Shown: positions 49,634-62,189, counted from the first letter of the stretch. The stretch: 64,000 bases of DNA from Polytrichum commune (GCA_950295325.1 OX485803.1:15438001-15502000); one strand, 5' to 3'. Program-made: numbers and translations. Notes: generated from the sequence alone by a model not told the origin.

Positions 49634-49807
49634 TTAGTAATCTTCAACGAGTGGTGAAAGGACTTGAAAATTAAGCTATTTGGAAAAATTACATGTTCAG
49701 AGCAAGGTACTTCAGGAATCAATACCTACATCCTCGATTTGCTCAAATTGTTCAGCAACCCACACCGATCTCACTTAAAAAATTCATAGCTAGCTATCCA
49801 ACCTATA

Positions 49808-50430
49808 AATCGGGGAGAACCAGTAGTTAGTTACAGATGAAGCAGTGGAGTTTGAGAAATAACCGGTTGAAGTTCAAGAATTTAGGAGAATTACCGATCA
49901 CTTTAGAGGAATTCATGGAATATACCTCAAAATTAGTATAGAGAAACCGAAGGACGTCAACATGTAAGGGCATGCCCAGGAGAGATAGTAAGCAACCCGC
50001 CAAAAATAATGTATTATATGGTGTTTAGGGTGTTTGGGGAGCCCTCCATCTTGGGCGGGGCAACTCATCTTGAGTCAGAGCCCACCAAAGCCTAGGCATA
50101 CCCCCGGTATAATTAGGAAGCAATCAATAAGACAACGACACCTATTATCTGACATGGGATAAAGTAGGATATCGGAGTATGTGATATTAAAGTAATCTCT
50201 TGGCGGGCCGGAGGAGGGTCGCCATATGAACCATTTATGGCGTTGGAAGGCCTTTACTATACCTGGGCCGGTTCTAAATTATGCCGGACTGGACATTGGT
50301 GGGGCTCAATTTATGCCGGTACCGCCACCTAAGAACCCGGGATGCCCCATTTTTGGCGTTGGCATGCCCCATGGCGAGGCTGCTGGGGACGCCCTAACCG
50401 ATTATACCCAAACAATCTCCCCGATCACTG
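49808..50430. mobile_element. GATCGGGGAG family element, copy 2, split by a MITE
   Basis: The left part 49808-49977 and right part 50395-50430 together match copies at 716-938 and 52014-52218. The MITE at 49978-50394 is inserted at CATGTAA. About 30 bp present in the other copies at this point (from CCGGTTGG to the word before ACCGATTAT) are missing, so a small deletion accompanied or followed the insertion. Confidence 0.75.
49978..50394. mobile_element. PIF/Harbinger-like MITE, GGGCGTCCCC family, copy 3
   Basis: A 417-bp element flanked by TAA (49975-49977 and 50395-50397), with ends GGGCATGCCCAGGAG and ...GCTGCTGGGGACGCCC. Close in sequence to copy 2 at 19513-19939. The open frame across its right half (from 50226) is the same chance frame seen in the other copies (17861 plus strand, 19681 minus strand) and is not a gene. 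Confidence 0.88.
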
Positions 50431-52013
50431 TACCCAACATGCATCATGTGCCGCCCTATGATCGATTTGTCATCACGTGTTTCATCAATCATTTCAAATC
50501 ATTTGAGCCACAAGAGCCTGCCAAAAAGCCAGCCTAAGTTATAGCAAAGGACCCATTTGTACCCATGACCTATAAAAGGGGTAGTGCCTAACCTAAAAAT
50601 CAGCCCACCGGGTATTTCGGGCACTGCATTCATTAAGCGGACACTTTTCTCTTGGCACCCCCTTTTCTCTTGTACAATATGAAACATGCAATTAGTGTGG
50701 GATGTTTAGCAAATCCAAATCGTGTCCATAGCCACTTTCCTCATAGTTCTTCAGAGCTTAGTTTGTATAATACGTCCATTGTCAAAGTGAAGTTTTTGTG
50801 AGTTATTAATTGATCACATAGGTCTTCCCAACTGTGTAATTGATTAATCACGTATAGGTTTCCAACGTTTGTGTTGATTATTGCATGTAGAATGGTTAAC
50901 AAAATTTGAGCACGTGTCCGATCCCATTTTAACACCTGTTTTTTTGTGTTTGTTCTTAGGTTCACGCCTAACCATACACCACTCAAGTATAGGTGTTTTT
51001 ATTCAAGATTGAACACCGAATTAGACACGACACCTTACTACCCTTATGTTCACCGGGGTCAAATTGAGCGGACTTTGCCTAGGGTAAGTGGCATGTGGAG
51101 TTCGACTCAAGCCCAATTCAGACAAGCTCCCGGACAAAGTGTAAGCAATGACTTCCCAACCAACCTTTCATCCCCCCAAAGTGCTTCCACACCATCATGC
51201 CATTGTGTGTGCCATCCAGTTCATCAGATGTGGTTTCTGACTTGCCAATGGCCCTAACCAACCCAAACCAAACAAACAGAAGTGTCCCTTCTCCGAAGGA
51301 CAAGTTTGGAGCCACCCCTTAGGCAAGACCTATCAACTTCTCCATCTTATCCATTGAAGTGTCTACATTGGTTGGTAACATGACAGGTTGACGAAGTGGA
51401 CAAACCCTAGGCTTGAACAATGCATTGGATAAGATTGTTTTTCCAGTCAATGACCTTTGACAATCTTTTATCCAAACATTGATATGAACTAGACCTTAGG
51501 TCCCTGTGTGAAGTGGTATGTCCCAACCTCCATGCTATCAGCGGCTAAGATTGCACGGATTGACCTCAAGTGACTCAGAACTTGTGAAGCGTCCCTCATA
51601 CTAGACTAAAAATATTACTATTATTACTATTATTTTAAAAATTAATAATAATCTGAACTAAGGTACAGTAAGTAGTATCTACTGCACTGAAGGAGGGAGA
51701 AATGCTAGAGTAATTAACAACACCTAATTTGGTACTGAATGAGGCAAACAGAGTCACAAAGCCTGTTTGCATCTGAAGGACAATGAGGGAAGTCTATTTG
51801 TTGCATGTCAGTCTAACTTAGACTTTTGCAATGATTGAGAGGGCAAGAGGCTCGTGGGAGAAACGTGAGGGAGAATTTTTCTTTTGAGGAGACCTTTCCT
51901 GCCTTTATGCTCATCTAAATCCCAGGGTTTTCATTGCAATTTTAGCCAGCAGATCCTGCGGCAGTCTGACAAGAAAATGAAGAAGAAGGTTGGAAACAAT
52001 ATTGATCGGGGGA
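50431..52013. other. Intergenic, no gene recognised
   Basis: Contains a TATTACTATTATT tract near 51610 and a diverged member of the dispersed GAGTGGTGTGTGG repeat in reverse orientation near 50970-51000. No coding region could be supported. Confidence 0.45.
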
Positions 52014-52218
52014 GAACCGGCAGTTAGTTGCAGATGAACCGGTTGAGTTTGAGAAACAACCGGTTGAAGTTCAAGACTGCAGGAAAATTACCGATCGTTT
52101 TAGAGGGATTTAGAGAATATACCCAGATTTGATAAAGGAAAACCGGAGGATGTCAACATGTAACCGGTTGGACTTGCAAACACTGGGAGTTCAACCGATT
52201 ATGCCTCCCCGATCACTG
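52014..52218. mobile_element. GATCGGGGAG family element, copy 3
   Basis: About 205 bp, from GATCGGGGGAGAACCGG to CTCCCCGATCACTG, with multiple AACCGGTT words inside. An uninterrupted copy that shows what copy 2 looked like before the MITE inserted. Confidence 0.75.
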
Positions 52219-53608
52219 GTTGAAAAGCAAGCATGCTTCCTCGATCCAATGAAGGTGGTAAAATTGGTATACTTTTCCCACAAAGAACTGATTGTATCAC
52301 AAGCTCCTCATGAGTCAAGGCCACTGTCCGGGGAGAATTTTTGGAGCAGAATCGGTGAGATCCTAGTGTTTCCAAGTCCAAGTTCCAACCCGGCACACTG
52401 ACAGCATCATCTTTCGGTTTTCCTTTCTTCTTTCGAGGCACATTCCATAGATCCCTCTGAAATGGTGGGTAAATTTCCTGAAGTCTTGGAATTTGATCCG
52501 TTATTTTTCAAAGTCAACCAATCCATCTGTAACTAGCAGTCTGTTCTCCCCGTTCATTGCTCATGACGTGCAAACGCAAGAAGCATTTGAACTCTTCTGT
52601 GCGATCAAATGTGAAGTGATGCACCTCCTGAAGTTAGTGCCACGAGCCATTGTGGTTCATGCCAAGGTAAAAATATTGTCACCTCTCTTCGAAGCGAGAG
52701 GCGTGTCGTAGTTTTTTTTTTCGGGGTTTCCATTCATTGTTTACTCCAAGAATCATATGTCTAATTTACTTTTGTCACGACGGAGATTCCTTGTTCTTCC
52801 TTTTGTTCTGTATCGATTTGCTAAATCTATTTGGCACGGGAGTGGGGTAGTAAGATATCTAAGCATTATGTGGTCACTCTTCTATATTCAACATCAATAT
52901 ATGAGTGGTATGTGGCAAGGCTCGTAGTTAGCAAGAGAGACCTAAAACACAAGTGTTTGTATGAAATTAGATTTTGTGCTCAAATTGTGGACACCGTTCT
53001 TGCTTCAATAGCTAATTAAATTGGGAGGGCCTACATGATTGATTAAGAGTAAGAGGATCTTCACTTTGACTCTTTGATAACTTTCGCATCTCAATTCTAT
53101 TTCTCTATGTCAAAATGGCGATCTTCGTGAGTTGCAATTGTTAATTGGATGACCTAATCATACCAATTGTCAAGATTCTTGATGGATTTGGAAATGTCCA
53201 CGTTAGGGTCACAAACCTTAGTGGCTAATGAATAAAGTTTCGATTGGGGACCCAACAAACAAGACCTACTCCACCATAAACAATTGAGGTACAACATGTT
53301 TGCTGTTAATTCTTTGAAGTGACATTACTAAGTTAGTATGTCTTTAGGGTGCACTTGCAAAGGATAGGTCCTATTTCAAGAAGATTCCTCTCATGTTATG
53401 TGTAAGTATAATCGCACACCATTTCTCAAGGTGCGTTTACACACAACCACTGTTTCGGTGGTTGATAATTGTAGTTTATTTTCTTTAGTTATGATTTTGA
53501 AGGAGAAGGGCGGAAAAGGGTGTATTGAAGACAACCACAACCACATATGTTCTTACTTGCCCATCTACAATACAAGGTGTCCACTTTTTGTCTAATTAAT
53601 GTGGGTTA
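52219..53608. other. Intergenic, no gene recognised
   Basis: A minus frame at 52199-52441 begins MPRKKKGKPKDD and looks basic, but overlaps the end of a MITE and shows no known domain. A member of the dispersed GAGTGGTATGTGG repeat lies near 52860-53150, similar in part to 58.55-58.75 kb. Confidence 0.4.
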
Positions 53609-53677
53609 CCATTTGGAATTACGCATTGATATAGCATTTTACTCAGAGTATCATCCTTTACCAAAATAACATAAGCT

Positions 53678-54117
53678 CACTAAATATGATATTTAGTGTC
53701 ATGAATTCTACTTGTCTTGGTCAATACTAATTGTCAATTGCGGTATAGTGTCACCAACACTAAATGTTAACCCAACATTATTTGTCATTCCTTGTCATTT
53801 CTGGGGGGATTATACATTTACGGTGTTGCAATTACTATCACTGAACAAACTTATTTTCATCCAAATTTCAATCATCAATGACAACATTTCATCACAACTT
53901 GATGACAAGAGAAGGTAGGGTTTTTCCCAATGGATGAACCCTTCCATCATCCATGACAACATATGTTCGCTTATTCATAAGAAGTGTCATCCAAAAAGTT
54001 ACCATAATGACATAAAGTACCATATGACACTAAATATGATATACTCCCAGTAAAATGCTATATCAATGCGTAACTCCAAATAGTATGCATTTTACTGAGA
54101 GTATATTATATTTAGTG
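53678..54117. mobile_element. CACTAAATA-family MITE, copy D, with a nested mini-hairpin
   Basis: The left end is the palindromic CACTAAATATGATATTTAGTG. The right end is interrupted at about 54041-54102 by a 62-bp hairpin bounded by ACTCCCAGTAAAATGC and GCATTTTACTGAGAGT, after which ATATTTAGTG resumes. A related partial hairpin sequence (GCATTTTACTCAGAGTATC) lies at 53632-53651, just left of the MITE. Non-coding. Confidence 0.7.
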
Positions 54118-54396
54118 CATACTAAACTACACTAATTATGCACACCAAAGAATATGATATACCTTAGTAAAAAATGATAATGTCGATTAAAAGTCATAGT
54201 AACACATAACTCTGAATGGTTACCCACACTGATTAGACAATTTGGTGTAGTTGGGAGTAGTTGCAATGGTCGTATTTTACTTTCTTTGGCTCTATTTTGT
54301 TTGTAGTTGCTGAATGGCACTTGGAGAAAACTTTAAGGCCAAAGCATGGAAGAGAATTTGTAGGAGATCATCATATTCATAAGACAACCTTCCCAC

Positions 54397-55621
54397 CAGG
54401 GCATAAAATTGACACCCTGGGGGTGTATTTTGCTTCCTAGAGTGTCCTAGGACACCCAAATCTCAAACAGGGTGTCCCCGAGGACACCCAAAAATCCTAC
54501 AAGGGTGTCCTTTTTACACCCAAAAAAAATTCAGGGTGTCCCCTGTACTTGTAGGGCCTATCAGCGTATATGTTTGACAAAGTTTTTGCAAGTTTTTCTT
54601 TTTTGACACGCAAAAACTTGCACAAAAAAAAAATGCACGTCAATTGACACGCACATTCTAGAAATTGACACGTACTGTGACTTGTGAAGAAAAAAATCAC
54701 ACGTCAATTGACACACTAGAAATTGAAATGACATGTATTACTTGAGTACTATAAAGTGCAGCTCAAGTATCCGGAAAACATAACCCATAACAGTAGGAGA
54801 ACTTCCTACACTCACTCACATACTTAAGTTCAACTTTGCTCTTGCAATTTCCTTTGTAACCGGGAGCTAGGACGGTGAATGGAGAGTGAGACTAACTAGG
54901 AACATGGCGAGGCAAATGTTTCTATCACCGTGGTGCCTCCACATCCTCCACTCAATATGAGTTTTTTCTTGCTTCCAACCAATGTGAGTTTTTCTTGCTT
55001 TTCAACCAAAACTGTTTTGAGCAATTCCCTTTGAATCACATGCTTCTACATATATGTTGATATTCTGACGGTGGGTGATAGATCCAGACTTTTGAGCTTA
55101 GTATTCCTTGTCCATTCATTCGAGCTTGGTGTCTTAAAATGCACCAAGCTTGGATGGTTTATTCTTCCAATTTGGACTATGTTGGAAGATATCCTCATAT
55201 GACAAAGTTGTGGCAAGCTGTTCTTGTAATTCCTGCTAGTACAGCTTCTTGTGAGAGAGGATTTTCTACTCAAAATCATATTAAATCTACTTTACGGTGT
55301 AGTTTGGTATTAGAGACTTTGGAAGCACAAATGAGAGTTGCAATGGCAAAAATCCCCATAGAGGCCATTGACTTTGAACAAGTATGGGTAAAGTGGTGTG
55401 CTATGAAAGGCCGTTGCTTGTAGGTTTGATTTGCATTGCAAGTTATGATATGTAGTGATTTTTTTAATTTTTAATTGAAATTTTGAAATGATATTATATA
55501 TTTTTCAAAATTGTACCTATTTTGACCAAAAAAAAAATTTAAGAGAAATTTATGAGGACACCCAAAATTTGGGACAGGGTGTCCCCTGGAAATTTGGCTA
55601 GGGTGTCAAATTTATGGCCTG
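54397..55621 (+). mobile_element. Internally deleted hAT transposon with perfect 8-bp target duplication
   Basis: Flanked by CTTCCCAC at 54389-54396 and 55622-55629. Inverted ends: left CAGGGCATAAAATTGACACC, right GGTGTCAAATTTATGGCCTG. Subterminal copies of CAATTGACAC and GGGTGTCC resemble hAT transposase binding sites. The frame 55139-55423 encodes the C-terminal hAT dimerisation domain: LWQAVLVIPASTASCERGFS (start at about residue 24 of the frame), then LVLETLEAQMRVAMAK. The BED finger and catalytic DDE region are missing, so the element is non-autonomous. The perfect duplication suggests a fairly recent insertion. A TATA-like ACTATAAAGTG is near 54748. Confidence 0.92.
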
Positions 55622-55629
55622 CTTCCCAC

Positions 55630-58600
55630 TACAATCCACGAACATGCTTTCCTCGAATCCACTCTTCAACTATCTTGGTGATTCGGTTGTTTGTAAACAG
55701 AAGAAAAAAATTGGTAGTTGTGATCGAAAGTGGGCCCAAACCACAACTCAACCACCGCAGTCATAGTCGTTGTGTGTAAACGCACTGTCAAGCATCCAAG
55801 TATTCCTTTGTCAAAACAATTCCGCCGACTTCATCTTTATTGGGAGTCATTTTCCTTGCTCAATGCGGCCAGATACCCACATCGCATTCAAGTGAGCAGG
55901 ATACCTCTATTTTATAAGCTGATATATGCAACAGAGCACATTGTAGGAGTATCTCTCAAGGAAAGGGCGTGGAACGTGAAGATGCGCAGTAAATTTGGTA
56001 AGTTGCAACTTCAACGAGACGCAGGATCACGTATTGTCGCCGTAGACTCTTAGAAAATGGGTAAAAACAGCCGGCTGATTTGATGAGGAAGATTGATTTC
56101 GAACTTTATGAGAACAGTTTTGCGATCTTTAGGCATTTGTGGTCATACGCAAACTTTGCACCTTCAGTCACTAGGATTTCATTTCACTTTGAGGTGCTAA
56201 ACTTCTTCTCTCCTCGGTATTAAATTTATTGCAATTAAGGCATTCACATCCAAATCAGTATTATTACTTGATTCTTGGCTAAATAAGCTTATTAGCAAGT
56301 TAGTCAATTTGTTGTAAGCAGTTTAAGGGATTGAATGGCACTTAATCCTTTTCGGCTATTTTGACAAATCCAACCGTATGGATGTTTGAAGTTTAGAGAT
56401 GACTACTCGCGGTCCAAGTTTGGAACGTTGAAGCTTAGGATTGTCTACAGTGGTCTTGAGAGGCAGGAGTTTAGAAATTCAATTAGGGATAGAAATTTAA
56501 ATTAAGGACAGTAGGGGTTAGCACCTCTGACGGAGATGTTGTGCACTTTCAAGCTCTAAAATTGCTGAAAAGAACATCTAATTGCTAATCCAGAACAAAC
56601 TGGCAATATTTGTCACTTTTTATTACTGTAAACACACTGTTCTTGGCACATTATACTACACCTTTCCACACTATTCGTAGCCAAAGATCACACGCCTACG
56701 TCCCAAACCCGATGTAAGTGTCACACTCCCTGCACATCAACATGGATATGGAAACGAATGATAGAATCATAAATACGATAGTGAGGTAACGCACAGAAAC
56801 TGTCGCAGAACGATGGCTCATATCAAGTGTTGCGATTGTCAGTCTTTGAAGTCGCCAGGCTGAAGCTTCAGCGGCAACTCCTACTGCCCTTCCTCTTTCA
56901 AATCCTAGCCAAAGACACAGGCAAAACAAAAAACGAGACAGCAGGCAAAAAATCTGAAAACCATCAACCTTTTGAAACCACAAGAAATGATATACATATG
57001 GAGCTCATTCTGCCGATCCGATGTTCGAAAGCACGTTAGGGTGAGTGAACGAGAAGAGTGTGATGTGTGGCGGGGAGTTGATGGAACCCTCAGACCTATA
57101 CTTCTCGGTAGCTTTGTTTCTTCACAGCCCAGACTCGTCTTGACCATTCCCATCGCCTCCACGCAACAACTGGAAACCGTTTCTGCAAACCCTTGGCAAG
57201 ACCGCGCAAGCAGTCCTACCTCAAGGGACGGAAACAGAAGGGTTCGGTATACATGGAGGATCCAGGAGCCAAGACTAAGGCTCAGATTTGGCTAACAGGC
57301 ATCACGGAGATATGCACAACCCAGCCTTATGCACACTCTTGCTCGCTCACTCACCCCAACTGCTTTCCTCTTCCTTTCTGCTACAGCTGCGAGATTTGTA
57401 AACATTGAGATATCTCCTGACTGTTACGACGACACCCTCGCACACACATCAAGACTTGGAACACTACTTCTAGGTAGATGAAGTGGCGAATGAGGTGAAA
57501 CACGAACTAACTATATTCTCTACTCTTGCAATCGATTCATAACTTTGAAGCAGGTCTAGATCGCACACAACATGAGACATCACATGCAAAAGAACGGACT
57601 TCAAACAGAAATACAAATGTTCCATAAGTGGGAAGTACACTCTAGCAAAACCTAACCCTAACCCTAACCCTATTACTAACCCTAAATCTTGGTTTACATG
57701 TGGACAGCCTTAAATTTTTAGTTTGTGTCTTTAAGGTAGGGCATACCAACGCTGCTAACTTCACGTGCGTTTTTTGTCTCAGTAACTTAGATAAGATCGC
57801 AAATTATTTTCATATGGTTAACAATTGTGAATCATGAAGATTGTTTTTCAAGTGTCAACAATGGAGTTAAGATGCAAAAGTTATGAGAGGTCATGGTGAA
57901 GATTCTTCTTTCTCTTTGAATGATCAAATAGATCCTCCCGGTTGTGTTAACTATTGAACCTTGAAGGATGACTTTATTGAGCACATAGTCTAATCTCATC
58001 ATAACAAGTGTCCTCTTGGTATTCATTCTTTACTACAAGGCTTGTCATACACCGCTCATATATAGGCATTTGCATAAGACTAGAGTTGGATTAAGGTCCT
58101 CATGTCTTATGGAAATCAAAGTTTAAAATTTTTAAAAACTAAAAAAACCCACAATACTAATTATGTTCCACACATTCGTTCTAGATAAGCACTCCAAGTC
58201 CTATGATCTAAACTAATATTTTGACAAATACACAACTTTTTTTTTTTTTTGAAGTTGAAGCTAAGATTCTATTGGTCAAAGATTGTGGGATATTGACAAT
58301 TGATCCCTTCTAGAGGAGGAGGTTAAAACTCCTCCCTCAATCTAATATACATTGGAGCATGTTGGGTGGTGATGGTGGTGAGGCCGTTACACTCTTAGTG
58401 CCCATCATTGCCAACAATTTTCAATCGTCCCTATTAATACTAATTTAAAAAAGAAATGGTAGGTGCGTAGAGGCAAGTGGCAACGGATGTAGAATACCCA
58501 ACAAAATATCGGAATATGTGATCATTTTGAATTATTGAAGAGAATCTTCACTTTGAGCTTTTATAACTTTTGCATCTCAACTCCGATTTTGAGACTTGAA

Positions 58601-60228
58601 ATGATAATCTTTGTGATTCACAACTACTAATCTTTAACTGAAGATTCAATTCCCAATGGGTCCAACAACCAAAATTCGTTGCAAATTGGAAGCATTCACT
58701 AGAACTACACATCTTAATGTTCTTTTGACAACACAAAGTCAACAATATGATAATTCTCCACACAAGTCATGTTAGGTGAAAGAAAAACATCCTTTGAGCA
58801 ATTGGAAAAAATAAATATGTTAAACGCAAGAAAGGTTATTTCATCAAGCAAAACCCACGAGAATATTCCAACCAACATGAATTGAATTAGCCGGCCTTCC
58901 TTTTCTTGAAGAAAACATTTGTGACATTTTTATCTGCCATGTGATGTTTTCATGAATATTGTGTTCAAATATACAAATCATGAAATAAATAGGCCTTCAT
59001 TACATATACAAGTCATTGGGGATGATTTTCATATGACAATAACAAGTGAAACGTAAATTGGATGAAACTAGCACATGAATTGCAAATTTTCGTGTAAACT
59101 TTATGGCCCCCTTTGTACATCTACCTTTACTCCAAAAAATTTAATAACATGTTGAAATGTACACACTAGAGAAAAACGGCCAGGGATTTGTGGCACTCAA
59201 GTAAAGTCATCTGATAACAAAAACTTGATGAGTCCATTAAGAGGCTTGGATGGAGCTTGCTTTAGGGAAGAACCTCTGTGTTGGCATGCACCCCCCCCCC
59301 AATGTCCCCTCCTAGTTATTATCAACGACTATTAATTTGTAAATAGGATGGAGGTGGCAAGGGCCACAATGTGTTTATTTATTTATTTATTTTGCAGGAC
59401 TATTTTTCTTAACCTTCCACCAAGACCATGATGTGGCCTTGGATTCCAACATAAGTTATTTTGAAAAATGATGCAAATTGTCCAACCGTGTAACATGTGG
59501 ATAAGTGGCTATGACGTGTCAATATAGATATTATTATTTTTGAATAATTTGATTTCTTTAATACACATGTGACTTTTAACACATTTGTTGTATGTTTGAT
59601 TATGAATAATGCTAATAGATTGAAATGGAAATTTATAATTTTCTTAAACATTATATATATTTTGAGATCGATGTTACAAATTTAATTCTTAAATGACTAT
59701 ATTTCATAAACTTATTATTTATCAAATTAATTGCATAATTTTAGAAATATGTAAATATGATCAAGATGGCAAATAGTAAGGTTAGATTGTATTTAAAAAC
59801 TATAATTTTTTTAGTACACATTATCTTACCATGGTCATCCAAAATACATTTTTTGATTTAATTGCTATTTTATTTTATCCATCCCTTTTATATTAACTGA
59901 AAAAAAAAACATTATATCTTATTCCTTATATAATTATGTTCGTTATCTATATCATGTTTTATGATTGTCACCATGCTCACCATATCATCATGAATTATAA
60001 TGTTACTATTCAATGAATTCCAACACAACATTCATGTATGTGGACCTTAACTAGTTTTTTTTTTGTTTTGTTTAAAATAGATGCATGTAGGACATACATT
60101 ATGAGAAGATTGGACCTTGTGCTCAAAAACATAATCACTGTTTTAGATTTAGTCATTACATAGTTAGATGTCTTGTACAATCAGTGAAAGGAAATAAATA
60201 GTTAATTCATCAATTAACCACTTCCTCT
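55630..60228. other. Intergenic, no gene recognised
   Basis: Includes about 3.5 units of CCCTAA near 57652-57673 and a poly-T run at 58241. The stretch 56680-57400 is more GC-rich and open in several frames, but no protein family is recognisable. A diverged member of the dispersed repeat family is at 58.0-58.75 kb. Nothing else is supported. Confidence 0.45.
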
Positions 60229-60241
60229 AGAATACGAAACA

Positions 60242-60285
60242 AGAAGAAGAAGAAGAAGAAGAAGAAGAACTCCGGTCTCCGGAGA
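60242..60285 (-). mobile_element. 44-bp LINE tail insertion with 13-bp target duplication
   Basis: AGAATACGAAACA occurs at 60229-60241 and 60286-60298. Between them lie only a (GAA)n run and ACTCCGGTCTCCGG. That is exactly the 3' terminus of the minus-strand LINEs at 43736 and 62205. It is an extreme 5'-truncated retrotransposition product. Confidence 0.9.
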
Positions 60286-60298
60286 AGAATACGAAACA

Positions 60299-62189
60299 CA
60301 CAATTATTGCAAGATGATCAATGATTCCAAATCATGATCGTAGCCATTTTCTTCATAAATTTTGGGAACTTAAATGAAGATCTTGTTCTTTGGTCTTTGT
60401 TTTTGAGCGCACACTTAACCACACATTCTTAACCACACATTAGTCAAAATACAAGTTTTGCTTTAATTCCGCCCACTTGAGTTTTTGGTTCTCAACTCCA
60501 ATATGAGACTTACAAATGCCAATATTTGTCATTTGTAGTTGCTAACCATATGAGATATTAATTCAATAGGCAATCCAACAGACAAAATGGATTGTGGAGT
60601 TGAAAGTATCCACAATAGGGTCACATAAGGGATGTGAACCTGACCCAATCACTTCTCTTGATTGGTCACCTATATTTGAGTGGTGTGTGGTTAATGTGGA
60701 TCTAAGAATGGGCACCAAAAAGACACGTGTTTCACAGAGATTGGACTACGTCCTCATAATTTGATAACCATTGTAGGCTAATTAATCAACATTGTTGGGG
60801 GAGCTTTATGATCGTTACTAAGAAAGATAACCTTCATTGTGACAACGAATGAGTCATCCATATGAGTGTGAGGATAATAGCTATGGTCACATTTTGGCTG
60901 TGCAAATCAATATCTTGCACTAATTGTGCGTTTCATATCCCACGAGAAGTGGGTGCATTGTTACAAGTGTATGTTTTAATGACCGCTAACCTTACCTCAC
61001 TCGCATTCTGATCCATAAGATGTTCCAGGTTGCAATGCGAGCAAGAATTCATGAAGGATTCTGGAATCAGCTGATATTACGTCATTCATGATCATCCACA
61101 AGGGCAAGATGTTTGAATTTGGAAATGGTTTTGAATGATGGAATGTTGTTTTGATCACCTGCATGTTATTATTGATGCGGTTTCATGGTGTGTGTGATTT
61201 CCAACTTCGGATGATTGGAAAAATGTGGTTTGGGATAATGTTGTGTGAGTTCACAATTTACAAATGAAGGCAGGAGGGCAGCCCAATTTGAATGTGAATG
61301 CAACTTCAGACATCAATGGATGCGTATTATCACGCTCCACCATTGCTGTTACTTGGAACTTCTTGGAACTCTTATCTTCTGCAACAAACACTTGAACTCC
61401 TGCCTTCTGATCCTGGTTCAACCTTGGCGAGGCGAAATGAAAACGGAGCCTCGTCACCTCAGATTCCTCTTACATTCCGCCTACCGAACATGACCGACTC
61501 AAATCGTTGCTTAGTCACCACAAACATCGCGAAGAAAAACTTCCAAGAATCAAGAATGAACAAAAACGGGCAACTAAGCAAACTCCTCCAACCTTGAATA
61601 CTAAACTCAAGCCAAGACCTATTGATGCATTCCAAATACAACCTAAAATCTAACGATGGTCAAGTAAATACCTTTTGAATACCAACCCAAATCTAGTATA
61701 ATCAATCCAAACCCTTGAATACTAATTTGGAAAACCTAAAGTATGAAATAAATGGAGGCTTTGCATTCGAAACTCGAGTCGGCCATGTTAGATTGAAAGA
61801 ACCCTAACCATTTCCGATCAAATCACAATACTATGAGGAGGCAGCACCATCTTCATACTTGAAATTGAGAAGAATGAGAGAAGAAAGGAGCATCATGAGC
61901 CATGGTGTCCGAGGGCCGGTGGAGAGCGGAAGGGCAGGAAGGAGGGCTTGGAGCAAGAGCTATAACTGAATTCGTGCGGTTGCACAAGCATAGGAGAGAG
62001 GGGGCGAAGAAAGAGGAGAGAGGGCTTAAATGAAGAATGTTTTTGTTCAGTGAAAAAACATAGCTAACTCCTTCATAACATTATTCAGTTGCTATCATCC
62101 ATTCCATTCTAATAATATCAATGACACTGCTTCACCCGAGTTTATCATGCTGAATATGCTTTGATGAGAGAATAAACTCAATATAATTC
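60299..62189. other. Intergenic, no gene recognised
   Basis: A member of the dispersed ATATTFGAG-type repeat (read ATATTTGAGTGGTGTGTGG) is at about 60671. The region 61245-62040 has moderately open frames on both strands and a purine-rich stretch near 61870-62030, but no recognisable protein. Confidence 0.4.

Noticed and set aside
57652-57673. Telomere-like CCCTAACCCTAACCCTAA run
   Set aside because: Only about 3.5 units, in hexamer form rather than the usual plant heptamer CCCTAAA, inside ordinary intergenic DNA. Too short to call an interstitial telomere.
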